Positions 8,581 to 17,760 of a stretch of DNA of 36,417 bases are shown piece after piece. Below the pieces are notes generated by a model. The model worked only from the letters and a program-made list of their open reading frames with translations. It did no database searches and was not told the DNA's origin. Numbering within the stretch: position 1 is the stretch's first letter; every line of letters begins with the position of its first letter. The stretch is from an uncultured Opitutaceae bacterium (GTDB lineage Bacteria; Verrucomicrobiota; Verrucomicrobiia; Opitutales; Opitutaceae), in the NCBI GenBank assembly GCA_937902925.1, contig CALFNN010000073.1, positions 1 through 36,417 on the forward strand, written 5' to 3'. A program made the position numbers and the translations under genes.

Positions 8581-8742
8581 GGCTGCTCCGACGCGCGGCG
8601 CATCGCATGGGGCGTGTTCCTCCCCGCGCCCCGGTCGCACAGCCCATGGCGGATTCCCCTGTCATCTGAAAAAATATGAACAAAGCCCGGCGCGTCACGA
8701 ACCGGTTACGATGCCTCATGTCCATGCGCGCCGGTGCCGCGC

Positions 8743-11700
8743 ATGAGAAATTCCGCCTGTTTTTTCGCCTTCCTTCCCTCACTCGCGCACCGGGCGGCAC
8801 TCATCGGCCTCGTTCTCGCGCTGGGCGGCCCCGCGGTCGCCCAGACGATCAACACGCCGCCGCAAAGCCAGTCGATCGCGCCCGGCGCGACCGCCACCGT
8901 CAGTGTCGCCGCCACCGGTCCCGCGTCGCTCGGCTACCAGTGGCAGCGAAACGGCACCGTGCTCACCGGCGCCAGCAGCTCCGCGCTGAGCCTCGCGAAT
9001 TTTCAGCCGGCAAATTCCGGCGTCTACACCGCGGTCGTCACCAGCGGCGCGACGAGCGTCGACGCCTCCGCCGTCCTCGGCGTGGCCGCCACCGCCAAGG
9101 TCACCGGCTCCGGCACCGAGGTCGGCCCGAATATCCACCATCCGAATGGCAACATCTACGACCAGGTGCTGCTCCAGGGTCCGGCCGCGACCGTCACCGC
9201 CGATCCCGGCCAGGTCACGCGCATCTCCTATCTCGATCTGAACGACGACATCGTGCAGGTCGAGTTTTCCGGCGCCGGCACGCTCTCGCTCGTCCTCGAC
9301 AGCGCCACGGGACCCGCGCCGGCCACGAAATACAACCAGCCGGCCGTGTCCTACATGAAGGGCCAGGCCAGTATCGTCATCGCCGGCGCCGACGAAACGA
9401 CCAATGTCTCCGTCTTCACGGTCGGCCGCCTCACCGCCGTCGACCCGTCCGTCCTGCAAAACAGCGCCGTTTACGACGGCGTGGCCGATCTCGCCTATCT
9501 CGCGATCCTCAGCCCCAGCGGAAAATTCGGCGGCGTCCGCGCCGCCAACGCCAGCTTCAACGCCACGCATGGCCCCACCGGCCTCTACGCGCCGGGCGTG
9601 AATTTCACCGGCCCGGTCTACCTCGGCAACGTCGACGCCTTTGACACCGCCACGCCCGTTCTCCTCCTCGGTTCCGCGAACGAGGTCCGGATCGCCGGCG
9701 GCGATCTGCTCCAGTCCAACGCCGAACCGATCGTGGTGAGCGGCGTCTCCTCGCTCGTCTTTGCCGCCGGCACCACCTCGGGCGCGGTGCCGCTCCCCGC
9801 CCAGGCGAACCAGGCCCGCTTCGAGCAGAACGGCACCGACGTCACGAACCAACTCGTTCCGCCCAACGCCCCGCCGACCGTCATCCCGGCCTCGCTCTAC
9901 CTCGCCTCGCTCCGGCCGGAAACCTCGGCGGCAAGTTCCACCGCCTCCGGCACCGCCACGATCGCGTTCGACGGCACCGGCACCATCGGACATGTCACGG
10001 TCAGCTACGCCAACCTGAGCTCCGACACGACCAACGCCTATCTGCGCCTCGGCGCACCCGGCACTGACGGCGCCTATCTGGTCGCGATCCCACCCGGCCA
10101 GCCCGGCACGGTCGATTGGAACGTCTTCGCCACGGCGGCCTATTCGGTCGCCGACATCGTCAACGCGCTCAAGAACGGCCTCGTTTACGTCAGCATCCCG
10201 ACCGCCAATTTTCCCTCGGGCGAGCTCCGCGGCGCGTTCGTCGCCGCCACCGGCTCGCAGACGTTCACCGCGCCACCCGCCCCGCCCGCGCTCGCCGATC
10301 CGCCGCTCACCGCCGGCGACGCCTCGCGGTTTCTCACCCAGGCCACCTTCGGCCCCACCCTCGCCGACGTCGATGCCCTGACCGGCAAACACCTCGCCGA
10401 CCTCGACCAGTGGATCGCCGCACAGATGGCCGCGCCCGCCACGTCGCTCCTCGACGCCACGCGCGCCGAATATGCGACCGACAAGCAGCTCAACCCCGCG
10501 GCGGTGCGCGACCCCGACCTCGCGAGCTACGCCGACCGGCGCATGGCGTGGTGGGATGTCGTCCTCCATGCCCCCGACCAGCTCCGCCAGCGCGTCGCCT
10601 TCGCGCTGAGCGAGCTCTTCGTCATCTCCGACGAAAACATGATCGTCTACGATTACGCGGAAGGCACGGCGAACTACTACGATCTGCTCGTCCACGGCGC
10701 GTTCGGAAATTTCCGCAACCTCCTCGGGCAGATTGCGCTGAACCCGATGATGGGGGCGTATCTCTCCCATCTCAAAAACAGCAAGGCCGCGGACGGCGCG
10801 CTCCCCGACGAAAATTTCGCGCGCGAGGTCATGCAGCTCTTCACCATCGGGCTCGATCAACTCAATCCCGACGGCTCGCTCCGCCTCGACGCGACCGGCC
10901 AGCCCATCCCCACTTACAACCAGACCACGGTCACCGAGATGGCGCGGGTGTTCACGGGTTTCGGGTTTTATCAAACCACGCCCGACGCCAGTTTCCGCGG
11001 CGGCGGCGCCCGCGAGGACAACTACCTGAACCCGATGGAACTTTTCCCCGAGTTCCACGACGACGGCGCCAAGACCATCGTCGACGGCGTGCAGCTTCCC
11101 GCGGGCGCGGGCGGCGACGCGGATGTGCGCGGCACGCTCGACACGCTGTTCAATCACGCAAACACCGGCCCGTTCGTCGCCCGCCGTCTGATCCAGGCGC
11201 TCGTCACCAGCAACCCGAGCCCCGCCTACGTTTATCGCGTCGCGAAGATTTTCGCCGACAACGGCTCGGGCGTGCGCGGCGACCTCGGCGCCGTCATCCG
11301 CGCGATCCTGCTGGATTACGAAGCCCGCTCGCCCGCCGTCGCGGCCAACCCCGGCTTCGGGCGCCTCAAGGAGCCGCTCGTCCGCGCGACGTCCCTGATG
11401 CGGGCGCTCGCGGTCGCCTCGAACACCGGCCGTTTCACCAACGTCATGGTCGCGCGCCCCGAGGAGGATCTCGAGGAGGAGACCCTGCACTCGCCGACCG
11501 TCTTCAACTTCTTCGAGCCCGACTACGTGCAGCCCGGTTCGCTCGCGGCCGCGGGCCTGCGGGCGCCGGAATTCGAAATCCTCACCTCGGCCACCGCCAT
11601 CACCGTGCCCGACTATCTGTTCAAATTGATCTACGCCGACCGGCCCGCCGCGCCGGATTCGGACACGCTTTGCCTCGACTTCGGCGCCCTGCTGCCCAAC

Positions 11701-11889
11701 GCCCAAAATCCCTCCGCCCTCCTCGATCAACTCAACGTGCTTTTTTGCGGCGGCGGCCTTTCGCCGTTCGCACGCGACCGCATCGCCGCCGCGATGCTCA
11801 CCCTGCCTGCCGGCGTGACCGACCTCGACCGCGTCCGCAATGCCGTCTACCTCGTCGTCTCCACCGCCGTCGGCGCCGTGCAAAAGTAG
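8743..11889 (+). CDS. secreted DUF1800 protein with Ig-like and CHRD domains
   Basis: This 1048-residue protein has a signal peptide (residues 1-33, ending in PAVAQ), an Ig-like domain (about 34-112, with YQWQRNGTVL and SGVYTAVV), a region of no clear family (115-375), a CHRD domain (about 380-502: strand-rich, ending in FPSGELRGAFVAA) and a C-terminal DUF1800 domain (about 520-1048). DUF1800 hallmarks are FLTQATFGPT, NFAREVMQLFTIGL and the HSPTVFNFFEP segment. DUF1800 proteins are common in Planctomycetes and Verrucomicrobia, usually next to a DUF1501 gene as here; their molecular function is unknown. I prefer the ATG at 8743 to the GTG at 8734 because it starts a clean signal peptide; neither has a good ribosome binding site. 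It is probably co-transcribed with the next gene, 31 bases downstream. Confidence 0.92.
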   Translation: MRNSACFFAFLPSLAHRAALIGLVLALGGPAVAQTINTPPQSQSIAPGATATVSVAATGPASLGYQWQRNGTVLTGASSSALSLANFQPANSGVYTAVVTSGATSVDASAVLGVAATAKVTGSGTEVGPNIHHPNGNIYDQVLLQGPAATVTADPGQVTRISYLDLNDDIVQVEFSGAGTLSLVLDSATGPAPATKYNQPAVSYMKGQASIVIAGADETTNVSVFTVGRLTAVDPSVLQNSAVYDGVADLAYLAILSPSGKFGGVRAANASFNATHGPTGLYAPGVNFTGPVYLGNVDAFDTATPVLLLGSANEVRIAGGDLLQSNAEPIVVSGVSSLVFAAGTTSGAVPLPAQANQARFEQNGTDVTNQLVPPNAPPTVIPASLYLASLRPETSAASSTASGTATIAFDGTGTIGHVTVSYANLSSDTTNAYLRLGAPGTDGAYLVAIPPGQPGTVDWNVFATAAYSVADIVNALKNGLVYVSIPTANFPSGELRGAFVAATGSQTFTAPPAPPALADPPLTAGDASRFLTQATFGPTLADVDALTGKHLADLDQWIAAQMAAPATSLLDATRAEYATDKQLNPAAVRDPDLASYADRRMAWWDVVLHAPDQLRQRVAFALSELFVISDENMIVYDYAEGTANYYDLLVHGAFGNFRNLLGQIALNPMMGAYLSHLKNSKAADGALPDENFAREVMQLFTIGLDQLNPDGSLRLDATGQPIPTYNQTTVTEMARVFTGFGFYQTTPDASFRGGGAREDNYLNPMELFPEFHDDGAKTIVDGVQLPAGAGGDADVRGTLDTLFNHANTGPFVARRLIQALVTSNPSPAYVYRVAKIFADNGSGVRGDLGAVIRAILLDYEARSPAVAANPGFGRLKEPLVRATSLMRALAVASNTGRFTNVMVARPEEDLEEETLHSPTVFNFFEPDYVQPGSLAAAGLRAPEFEILTSATAITVPDYLFKLIYADRPAAPDSDTLCLDFGALLPNAQNPSALLDQLNVLFCGGGLSPFARDRIAAAMLTLPAGVTDLDRVRNAVYLVVSTAVGAVQK

Positions 11890-11920
11890 CCCAGGTCAAC
11901 GCGTCCATCCGCCCGCCGCC

Positions 11921-13351
11921 ATGAACCCGTCACTCTCGTTTCCGCCCGATCCCACCCGCCGCCGGTTCCTGCGCGATTGCTGCGCCGCCGTCACCGCCAC
12001 CGGCCTGCTGTCCGCCCTCGCGCAGCTCCGGCTGATCGGCGCGGTCGCGTCGCCGGCCGCGCCCGACTTCAAGGCGCTCGTGTGCCTCTTTCTCGGCGGG
12101 GGCAACGATGCCAACAACGTCCTCATTCCCTCCGACCCCGCCGGCTACCAGACCTACGCCGCGGGCCGCACCGTGCTCGCGCTTCCGTCCGGCGCGCTCC
12201 TCCCGATCGCCCCGCGCACCGGCGATGGACACAACTACGCCCTGCACCCGAGCCTCGCCGCCGACCAGAACGCCGCCGCCGGCGGCCTCAAGGCGCTCTT
12301 CGATTCCGGTCAGCTCGCCTTTCTCGCCAACGTCGGCACGCTCTGCGTGCCGACCACGCGCGACCAGTATCTCGCGCAATCCGTCCCGCTCCCGCCGCAG
12401 CTTTTCTCGCACAGCGACCAGCAGATCGAGTGGCAGAGCAGCGTGCCCGACCGGCAGTTCAGCACCGGCTGGGGCGGCCGGCTCGCCGACCTCGTGAACG
12501 CGTTCAACTCGAACAACCAGATTTCGATGGCGATCAGCCTCAACGGCCAGAACGCGTTTCAAGTCGGCCAGACCGTCACCCAATACGCGATCAGCTCCGC
12601 CGGGGCCTTTCCGCTCAACAGCGCCGATCGCGCGATCACCACTTCCATCACGGACGTCCGCACCGCCGCGATGAACGATCTCCTCGCTTCGCCGGGCAAC
12701 AACCTGCTCGACGCCGCCTTCAGCGGGCTCACGGCGCGCGCCATCGGCGACTCCACCCTGCTCACATCCGCTCTCGCCGGCGGCCCGTCCTTCGCGACGA
12801 ACTTTCCCTCGTCCGACCTCGGCAAGCAGATGCAGATCATCGCCCGTTTAATCGGCGCCGCGCCCGCGCTCGGCCTCCGCCGCCAGATTTTCTTCGCGCG
12901 CGTCGGCGGGTTCGACCTTCACGACAACCAGGTCGCGCCCGGCAACACCTCGACCGGCGCCCACGCCGCCCTGCTCGACGATGTCTCCCGTTCCGTGAAG
13001 GCTTTCTACGATGCCACCGCCGAGCTCGGCGTCGCGAACCAGGTGACCACGTTCACCGCCTCCGACTTCGGCCGCACGTTCAACACCAATGGCGACGGCT
13101 CCGACCACGGCTGGGGCTCGCACCACTTCATCGTCGGCGGCGCCGTCAAGGGCGGGGACATCTACGGCCGGATGCCCGACTTCTCGCTCAACGGCCCCGA
13201 CGACGCCGGCCGCGGCCGCTGGATTCCCACGACGAGTGTCGACGAATACAGCGCGACGCTGGCCACCTGGTTCGGGGTCAGCGCCACCGACCTCCCCGTC
13301 GTCCTCCCGAACCTCGGCCGCTTTTCCCGGAGCAATCTCGGCTTTCTCTGA
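11921..13351 (+). CDS. Tat-exported DUF1501 protein
   Basis: This 476-residue protein begins with a twin-arginine signal (RRRFLRDCC at residues 13-21, followed by a hydrophobic stretch to about 45), so it is probably exported folded. Family landmarks are VCLFLGGGNDANNVLIP near the start of the mature protein, FARVGGFDLHDNQ in the middle, and SDFGRTFNTNG with DHGWGSHHFIVGGAVKGG near the end. DUF1501 proteins are related to the alkaline phosphatase/sulfatase fold, and their role is unknown. I chose the ATG at 11921 over an earlier in-frame start at 11840 because the latter overlaps the DUF1800 gene and would bury the Tat signal. The partner DUF1800 protein is encoded just upstream; the two are thought to work together. 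The gene ends 17 bases before the convergent response regulator gene, with no clear terminator between them. Confidence 0.93.
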   Translation: MNPSLSFPPDPTRRRFLRDCCAAVTATGLLSALAQLRLIGAVASPAAPDFKALVCLFLGGGNDANNVLIPSDPAGYQTYAAGRTVLALPSGALLPIAPRTGDGHNYALHPSLAADQNAAAGGLKALFDSGQLAFLANVGTLCVPTTRDQYLAQSVPLPPQLFSHSDQQIEWQSSVPDRQFSTGWGGRLADLVNAFNSNNQISMAISLNGQNAFQVGQTVTQYAISSAGAFPLNSADRAITTSITDVRTAAMNDLLASPGNNLLDAAFSGLTARAIGDSTLLTSALAGGPSFATNFPSSDLGKQMQIIARLIGAAPALGLRRQIFFARVGGFDLHDNQVAPGNTSTGAHAALLDDVSRSVKAFYDATAELGVANQVTTFTASDFGRTFNTNGDGSDHGWGSHHFIVGGAVKGGDIYGRMPDFSLNGPDDAGRGRWIPTTSVDEYSATLATWFGVSATDLPVVLPNLGRFSRSNLGFL

Positions 13352-13368
13352 TCCGCCGCACTCCGGCC

Positions 13369-14040
13369 TCACGCCAGCCGCGGCGTGCTCTCGATCACCC
13401 CGCGCGCGATCGCGTAGCGCGTGAGCCCGGCGACGTCGTGGATGTTGAGCTTGTTCATCACCTGCTGCCGGTGTTTTTCCACCGTCTTGATGCTGAGGCA
13501 CAGCGACGCGGCGATCTGCTTGTTGACATGCCCCTCCGCCACGAGCTGGAGCACCTCGAGCTCGCGCGAAGTCAGTTGCACGCCCTGCTTCTTCATCGGT
13601 TTCCCGTTGAGAAAGACCTCACGGTAGTAGTCGAGCAGGCGCTTCGAAATCGCCGGGCTGAAGAAGGCGTTGCCCTTGTAGGCCTCGCGGATCGCCTTGA
13701 TCAGGTCGTTGGCCGCCGTCTGCTTGATCAGGTAACCGGCGGCACCGGCCTCGGTCAGCTGGTGGACGTATTCGTCGTCGCTGTAGGACGAGAGGATCAG
13801 CACCTTCGTGGCAATCCGCTCGCTGATGATCTGCCGGGTCGCCTCGAGGCCGTTCAGTTCCGGCATCGCGATGTCCATGATGACGACGTCGGGGGTGAGT
13901 TGCATGGCCATCTGCACGGCCTGGCGGCCATTCTCGGCCTCGCCGACGACCTCGATATCCGGTTCCGCCAGCAGCAGGGAGCGCAGCCCCTGCCGGACGA
14001 CGGTGTGGTCGTCCGCCAATAGAACGGTGATTTTTTTCAT
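13369..14040 (-). CDS. NarL/FixJ-type response regulator, output of the stressosome-linked kinase
   Basis: This 223-residue protein has a receiver domain (about 4-120) with the acidic pair D10-D11, phosphoacceptor D56 (in VIMDIAMPELNG), switch residue S84 or S85, and K106. A LuxR-type helix-turn-helix lies at about 155-212 (LTSRELEVLQLVAEG, then NKQIAASLCLSIKTVEKHRQQV). It is the last gene of the operon. Its ATG overlaps the stop of the histidine kinase gene (ATGA), so translation is coupled and it is the obvious cognate partner. Phosphorylated NarL-type regulators bind DNA as dimers. The motif upstream of both RsbR-type genes is a candidate site, but that is an inference. All key residues are present, so I expect it to be functional. 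Confidence 0.95.
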   Translation of the reverse strand: MKKITVLLADDHTVVRQGLRSLLLAEPDIEVVGEAENGRQAVQMAMQLTPDVVIMDIAMPELNGLEATRQIISERIATKVLILSSYSDDEYVHQLTEAGAAGYLIKQTAANDLIKAIREAYKGNAFFSPAISKRLLDYYREVFLNGKPMKKQGVQLTSRELEVLQLVAEGHVNKQIAASLCLSIKTVEKHRQQVMNKLNIHDVAGLTRYAIARGVIESTPRLA

Positions 14041-16346
14041 GGTAAGGTGCCCCGAAGGGGCGGAGTTGAGGAAGCCTGGGCCGGGTCCACGAGTCGTTTT
14101 CTTCCGGCCGTCCCGTGCCGGAACGGCAGCGGAATCTCCACACGGACCGTCGTGCCGCGCCCTGGTGCCGACTCGATTGAAAATTTGCCGTCAACGAGGC
14201 GGACCCGCTCCTGCATGCCGAGCAGCCCCAGGCGCTGGCTGCCCTTGCCCTCCAGGATTTCGCGGGTCGGAAACGACCGGCCGTTGTCCGCAATCTCCAT
14301 GCAGACGCCGCGCGGCAGCCGCCGCAGGCCGATCGCCACGCGCGTCGCCTGCGCGTGCTTGAACACGTTCGTGAGGCTCTCCTGCGCGACGCGAAACAGC
14401 ACGGTGCCCTGCTGGCCGTTGAGCCGGTCGAGTCCCGGCTGGCCGCGCAGCGCCACCTTGATGCCGGTCCGTTCGCTGAAGGCGGTCACGTAGGAGCGCA
14501 ACGCCGGGTAGACGCCGAGGTCGTCGAGCATCGCCGGCCGCAGTTCGCGCGCAAACCGGTGCACGGCCTCCATCGTCTGCTCCAGCAACTGTTGCGCGGC
14601 GGCCACCCGCTTCTGGAACGCCGGGTTGCGCCCCGCCTCCTTCCGGAAGAGCGCGATGCTCACGTTGACCGCCGTCAGCGTCTGGCCGATCTCGTCGTGG
14701 AGCTCCCGGCTGATGTGCTTGCGCTCCTCCTCCTGCACCGACAGCACCTTGTTCGACAGCAGGCGGAGGTTCTCCTCCATCGCGCGCGCCTGCTGGAAGA
14801 GTTGAAAATAGTGCTCCTTGCTCTCGCGCAGCGCCTCCTCCCCGCGCTTTCGCGCGGTAATGTCGCGCACGAGTCCCGTGTAGAACATGCCCGCCTGCGT
14901 CCGCCACACGGACAGCGAGAGCTCGGAGGGAAACTCGACGCCGTCCTTGCGCCGGCCGTTCAACTCGATGCTGCGGCCGAGCAGCCGCGACCGGCCGCCG
15001 GCGGTCAGCCGCTGCAGCCGGCGCCGGTGCGCCCCGCGGTAGCGCACGGGCACGAGCTGGGTGAACGAGCGCCCCAGCAGTTCCTCCCGCTTGTAGCCGA
15101 AAATCCCCTCCGCCGCGCGGTTCACGAACACGATCCGCCCCGCACTGTCGGCCGTGATGATGCCGTCCTGCGCCGACTCGACCACCGAGCGGTATTTCGC
15201 CTCGGATTCCTGCAACCCGTCCTCGGCGCGCTTGCGCTCGGTGATGTCGCGCGTGACCACGATCGCGTGGGTGACCACGCCTTGGTGCTGGAACGGATAG
15301 TAGCTCACCGCGAAATACCGCAGACCCATCCGGCGGAACTTGAGCCAGGACTCATAGTGGACGTCCTCGCCCTCGAAGCACCGGTCGAGGTGCTGCTTGA
15401 TGACTGTCGCGAACGCCTTCCGTCCCCAGAGATTGGCGATGGTCCGCCCGACGACCTGGTCGCGCGACCGGCCGTGGGCGCGACAGTAGGCGTCGTTCAC
15501 CGCCTCGTAGCGATAGTTCCGGTCGATCAGGGTCAGCAGCTCGCGGGCGGTGTTCACGATGGCTTCGTAACGCTCCCACATCTCCTCCGCCCGCCGCCGC
15601 TCGGTGATATCCTGGCTCGCGCCGACGACGCGGATGGGCTGGCCGTCCTTGCCCACGACCACCTCCCCGCGGGAACTCACGACGCGGACCTTTCGATCCG
15701 GCCGGATCACGCGGCGATCGAAGGCAAACGAGCGCCGCTCTTGGATCGCGTCGGCGATCGTCCGGCGCACGCGCTCCCGGTCGTCCGGGTGCACGCGGGC
15801 CAGATAGTGCTCGAACGAGACATTGCCCTTGGTCGGCGCGAGTCCGTGAATCCGGAAGAGTTCGTCCGACCACGTCACCCGGTTGGTTTCGAGTTCCCAC
15901 TCGAAGCTGCCGAGGTGGGCGAGCCGCTGGGCCTCCGCGAGCTGCTCCTGCGCGTGCCGGCGGCCGGCGATTTCCTGGCCGAGCGCCGTGTTCGTGGCGG
16001 CGAGTTCGTGGTTGCGTTGCTCCAGCGTCGCATTGAGCCGGTTCAGCCGGGCGCAGGTGTCCCGAAACGCCCGGTGCGCCGCCTCGAACGGCGAGAGCGC
16101 CTCCAGCAGGAAGGTTTCCATGGCCCGCGCCCGGGATCCGTTCGCCGCCGCCGGCGCGGCGGCGTCCGCCAGCCGCGCGAGCGCCTCCTGGTGGAGCCGC
16201 GCCACGTCGAGCACGCCGAGACCCTGGTTAAGCGCGATGCGGCCGAACTCGTAGGCGCGTTGCAAGCGCGCCTCGTCCCCGCGCGTCACGTAGTCGTGCA
16301 GGGCCCGTTGGTATTTTCCCACCAGTTTTTGCCACGCCTCACCCAT
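14037..16346 (-). CDS. sensor histidine kinase with RsbU-type N-terminal domain and three PAS domains
   Basis: This 769-residue soluble kinase has no membrane segment. Residues about 5-95 align by eye with the N-terminal RsbT-binding domain of Bacillus RsbU: KYQRALHDYV against RYHQLLSRYI, AYEFGRIAL against AQKFSRKTI, and ARLHQEALARL against SIHRKVLKEL. A coiled coil follows (97-140), then PAS 1 (about 140-260), PAS 2 (260-380), PAS 3 (380-505), a HisKA_3 dimerisation domain with phospho-acceptor H550 (SRELHDEIGQTL) and a HATPase domain (about 640-745; N box QESLTNVFKHA, IADNGRSF, LGLLGMQERV). I chose the ATG at 16346, which overlaps the upstream phosphatase stop as ATGGGTGA; a TTG at 16358 is possible. 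Its place directly after rsbR-S-T-X suggests RsbT activates it in place of an RsbU phosphatase. Confidence 0.93.
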   Translation of the reverse strand: MGEAWQKLVGKYQRALHDYVTRGDEARLQRAYEFGRIALNQGLGVLDVARLHQEALARLADAAAPAAANGSRARAMETFLLEALSPFEAAHRAFRDTCARLNRLNATLEQRNHELAATNTALGQEIAGRRHAQEQLAEAQRLAHLGSFEWELETNRVTWSDELFRIHGLAPTKGNVSFEHYLARVHPDDRERVRRTIADAIQERRSFAFDRRVIRPDRKVRVVSSRGEVVVGKDGQPIRVVGASQDITERRRAEEMWERYEAIVNTARELLTLIDRNYRYEAVNDAYCRAHGRSRDQVVGRTIANLWGRKAFATVIKQHLDRCFEGEDVHYESWLKFRRMGLRYFAVSYYPFQHQGVVTHAIVVTRDITERKRAEDGLQESEAKYRSVVESAQDGIITADSAGRIVFVNRAAEGIFGYKREELLGRSFTQLVPVRYRGAHRRRLQRLTAGGRSRLLGRSIELNGRRKDGVEFPSELSLSVWRTQAGMFYTGLVRDITARKRGEEALRESKEHYFQLFQQARAMEENLRLLSNKVLSVQEEERKHISRELHDEIGQTLTAVNVSIALFRKEAGRNPAFQKRVAAAQQLLEQTMEAVHRFARELRPAMLDDLGVYPALRSYVTAFSERTGIKVALRGQPGLDRLNGQQGTVLFRVAQESLTNVFKHAQATRVAIGLRRLPRGVCMEIADNGRSFPTREILEGKGSQRLGLLGMQERVRLVDGKFSIESAPGRGTTVRVEIPLPFRHGTAGRKRLVDPAQASSTPPLRGTLP

Positions 16347-16968
16347 CCGGTTTGCCAAGATATCGGATTGCCAGCACGAGTGCGTCGTCCGTGCCGCGAA
16401 AATGCCGGGTCATGATTTTTCCGACCAGCTGCGGCAGCGGGTCGCCCAGGTTGACCCCTTCGGTGAAGCCATCGCGCACGCCGTCGGTCGCGAAAATCAT
16501 CACGTCGCCCGGAAACACGGGCAGCACGCTCGCGTGCAGCGCCGGCAACTGGAAACCGACGAGGCCGCCGCGCAACAGGACGCTCTCCCGCGACGGATTT
16601 GCCGCCGGGTTCGCGCGCAGGAGCACGGTCTCGACGTTGCCGACGCCCAGCATCGCGACCGTGTGCTCGACCATGTTGAACGAAACCAGGGTCATGACCG
16701 CCCCGCGGGTGGTGCGCAGCGCGCCGTCGCAGCGCCGCATCAGGCCGATGACCGACTCGTCGACATGCTGCTCCAGCACCTCGATCGCCCGCTTCGCCGC
16801 CACGCTCGCCTCGTCGCCGTGGCCCAGCCCGTCCACCACGGCCGCAAGCATGCCGTCGCGGCGCGGCCGCACGAGCTGCAAATCGCCGGATTGTTTCTGC
16901 CCTGGCACCGCCCGCGACGCGACGTCCCATTCGAGGCCCTGGCTGCGCTGGAACGGGGTCGGACTCAT
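16339..16968 (-). CDS. rsbX: RsbX-like PP2C (SpoIIE-type) serine/threonine phosphatase
   Basis: This 209-residue protein is a single PP2C domain without a sensory domain, the usual size of RsbX. Metal-binding acidic residues are visible: D29 (SGDL), D46-G47 (VVDGLGHGDEA), D162-G163 (FATDGVRDGF) and D192-D193 (GTDDALVL). In Bacillus, RsbX removes phosphate from RsbS and RsbR and so resets the stressosome after RsbT has acted. The gene overlaps rsbT by 4 bases (ATGA) and the histidine kinase gene by 8, so the set is translationally coupled. RsbX-like proteins are close to other small SpoIIE phosphatases; the name rests on size, intact metal sites and gene order rather than on diagnostic residues. 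Confidence 0.88.
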   Translation of the reverse strand: MSPTPFQRSQGLEWDVASRAVPGQKQSGDLQLVRPRRDGMLAAVVDGLGHGDEASVAAKRAIEVLEQHVDESVIGLMRRCDGALRTTRGAVMTLVSFNMVEHTVAMLGVGNVETVLLRANPAANPSRESVLLRGGLVGFQLPALHASVLPVFPGDVMIFATDGVRDGFTEGVNLGDPLPQLVGKIMTRHFRGTDDALVLAIRYLGKPDG

Positions 16969-17393
16969 TTATAGGGCAGCCATTTTTTCATCGTCACCGT
17001 GGTTCCCCGTCCCAGCCGCGAGTCGATGTCAAACTCGTCCATCAGCCACTTCGCCCCCGGCAGCCCGACGCCCAGTCCCCGGCGGGTCGAGTAGCCGTAT
17101 TGCATCGCCTGGGCCACATCCGGAATGCCCGGCCCCTCGTCCCGCGCGATGATCTGGATCCCGCGCCGGCCGGACCCGCTGTTGCTCGTCGCACTGCTCA
17201 TGACGCTGCTCATGACGATCTCTCCCTTCTTGGCATGATCGACGATGTTGCGCGCCACCTCCGAGATTGCGGCGGCGATCAACGTCACCTCCGCGCCGTT
17301 GAAACCCAACTGGAGGGCGAGGGTCCGCCCTCGCTGGCGTGCGGTCACTATGTCGGCGGCGGAGTGGATCTCCGTTTGTGCCTCAGTTTCCAT
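16965..17393 (-). CDS. rsbT: RsbT-like serine/threonine kinase (switch kinase of the stressosome)
   Basis: This 142-residue protein is a GHKL-type ATPase/kinase of the RsbT/RsbW group. It shows the N box ISEVARNIVDHA (N49), DEGPGIPD (D85) and the glycine-rich GLGVGLPGAKWLMDEF (from G106). RsbT is held by RsbR/RsbS complexes; under stress it phosphorylates them, is released and activates a downstream protein. I chose the ATG at 17393, which gives an 11-base overlap with rsbS; a longer reading upstream encodes the shadow of rsbS. A short extra Ser-rich segment (about residues 61-76, containing MSSVMSS) sits between two core strands and is probably a surface loop. No RsbU phosphatase gene is seen nearby; the next-but-one product carries an RsbU-type N-domain instead. 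Confidence 0.93.
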   Translation of the reverse strand: METEAQTEIHSAADIVTARQRGRTLALQLGFNGAEVTLIAAAISEVARNIVDHAKKGEIVMSSVMSSATSNSGSGRRGIQIIARDEGPGIPDVAQAMQYGYSTRRGLGVGLPGAKWLMDEFDIDSRLGRGTTVTMKKWLPYK

Positions 17394-17757
17394 CGGCCGG
17401 GATTCGCTTGGTCTTCGTGTCGAGATAGGCGAGCCCCTCTTCCAGATCCAGGGCCGTGCCCACGCCCTCGAGGGTGAGGCCCAATTGCACCATGGCAAAA
17501 GCCACGTCGGGCTGGATGCCGACGATGACCGTCTCCGCGCCGCGGAGCTTGAGCATGTGGGCGATCGCCCGCAGCATCCGGGTCGCGAAGGAGTCGATGA
17601 CATCGAGCACGGTCACGTCGATGATCACGCCGCGGGAGCGAAACTCGCCCACGCGGTCGCCGAGGCTGTCGCGCAACTGCAGCAGGTCGGCGTCGGACAA
17701 CACCGATTGAATGCTGGCGATCAGGTAACCGCCTTGCTTCAGGATGGGAACCTGCAT
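17383..17757 (-). CDS. rsbS: RsbS stressosome scaffold, STAS domain
   Basis: This 124-residue single STAS domain is the usual size of RsbS. The phosphorylated serine is conserved: S56 in DVIDSFATR, matching S59 of Bacillus RsbS (VDSF-TR). With RsbR it forms the stressosome core that sequesters RsbT; phosphorylation of this serine by RsbT disrupts binding. Other family landmarks are ILKQGGYLIASIQ at the start and LRGAETVIVGIQPDVAFAMVQLG in the second half. The gene starts 3 bases after the rsbR stop and overlaps rsbT by 11 bases, so the three are clearly one translational unit. I see nothing missing. Confidence 0.96.
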   Translation of the reverse strand: MQVPILKQGGYLIASIQSVLSDADLLQLRDSLGDRVGEFRSRGVIIDVTVLDVIDSFATRMLRAIAHMLKLRGAETVIVGIQPDVAFAMVQLGLTLEGVGTALDLEEGLAYLDTKTKRIPADGN

Positions 17758-17760
17758 GGG

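Noticed and set aside
3772-8640. A very long open frame on the minus strand (over 1600 codons) opposite the giant GH9 gene.
   Set aside because: It is rich in Arg, Gly, Val and Ala without any domain, and mirrors the third-position GC bias of the plus-strand gene. The same applies to the long antisense frames at 8779-11883, 19416-22277 and 26207-29752.
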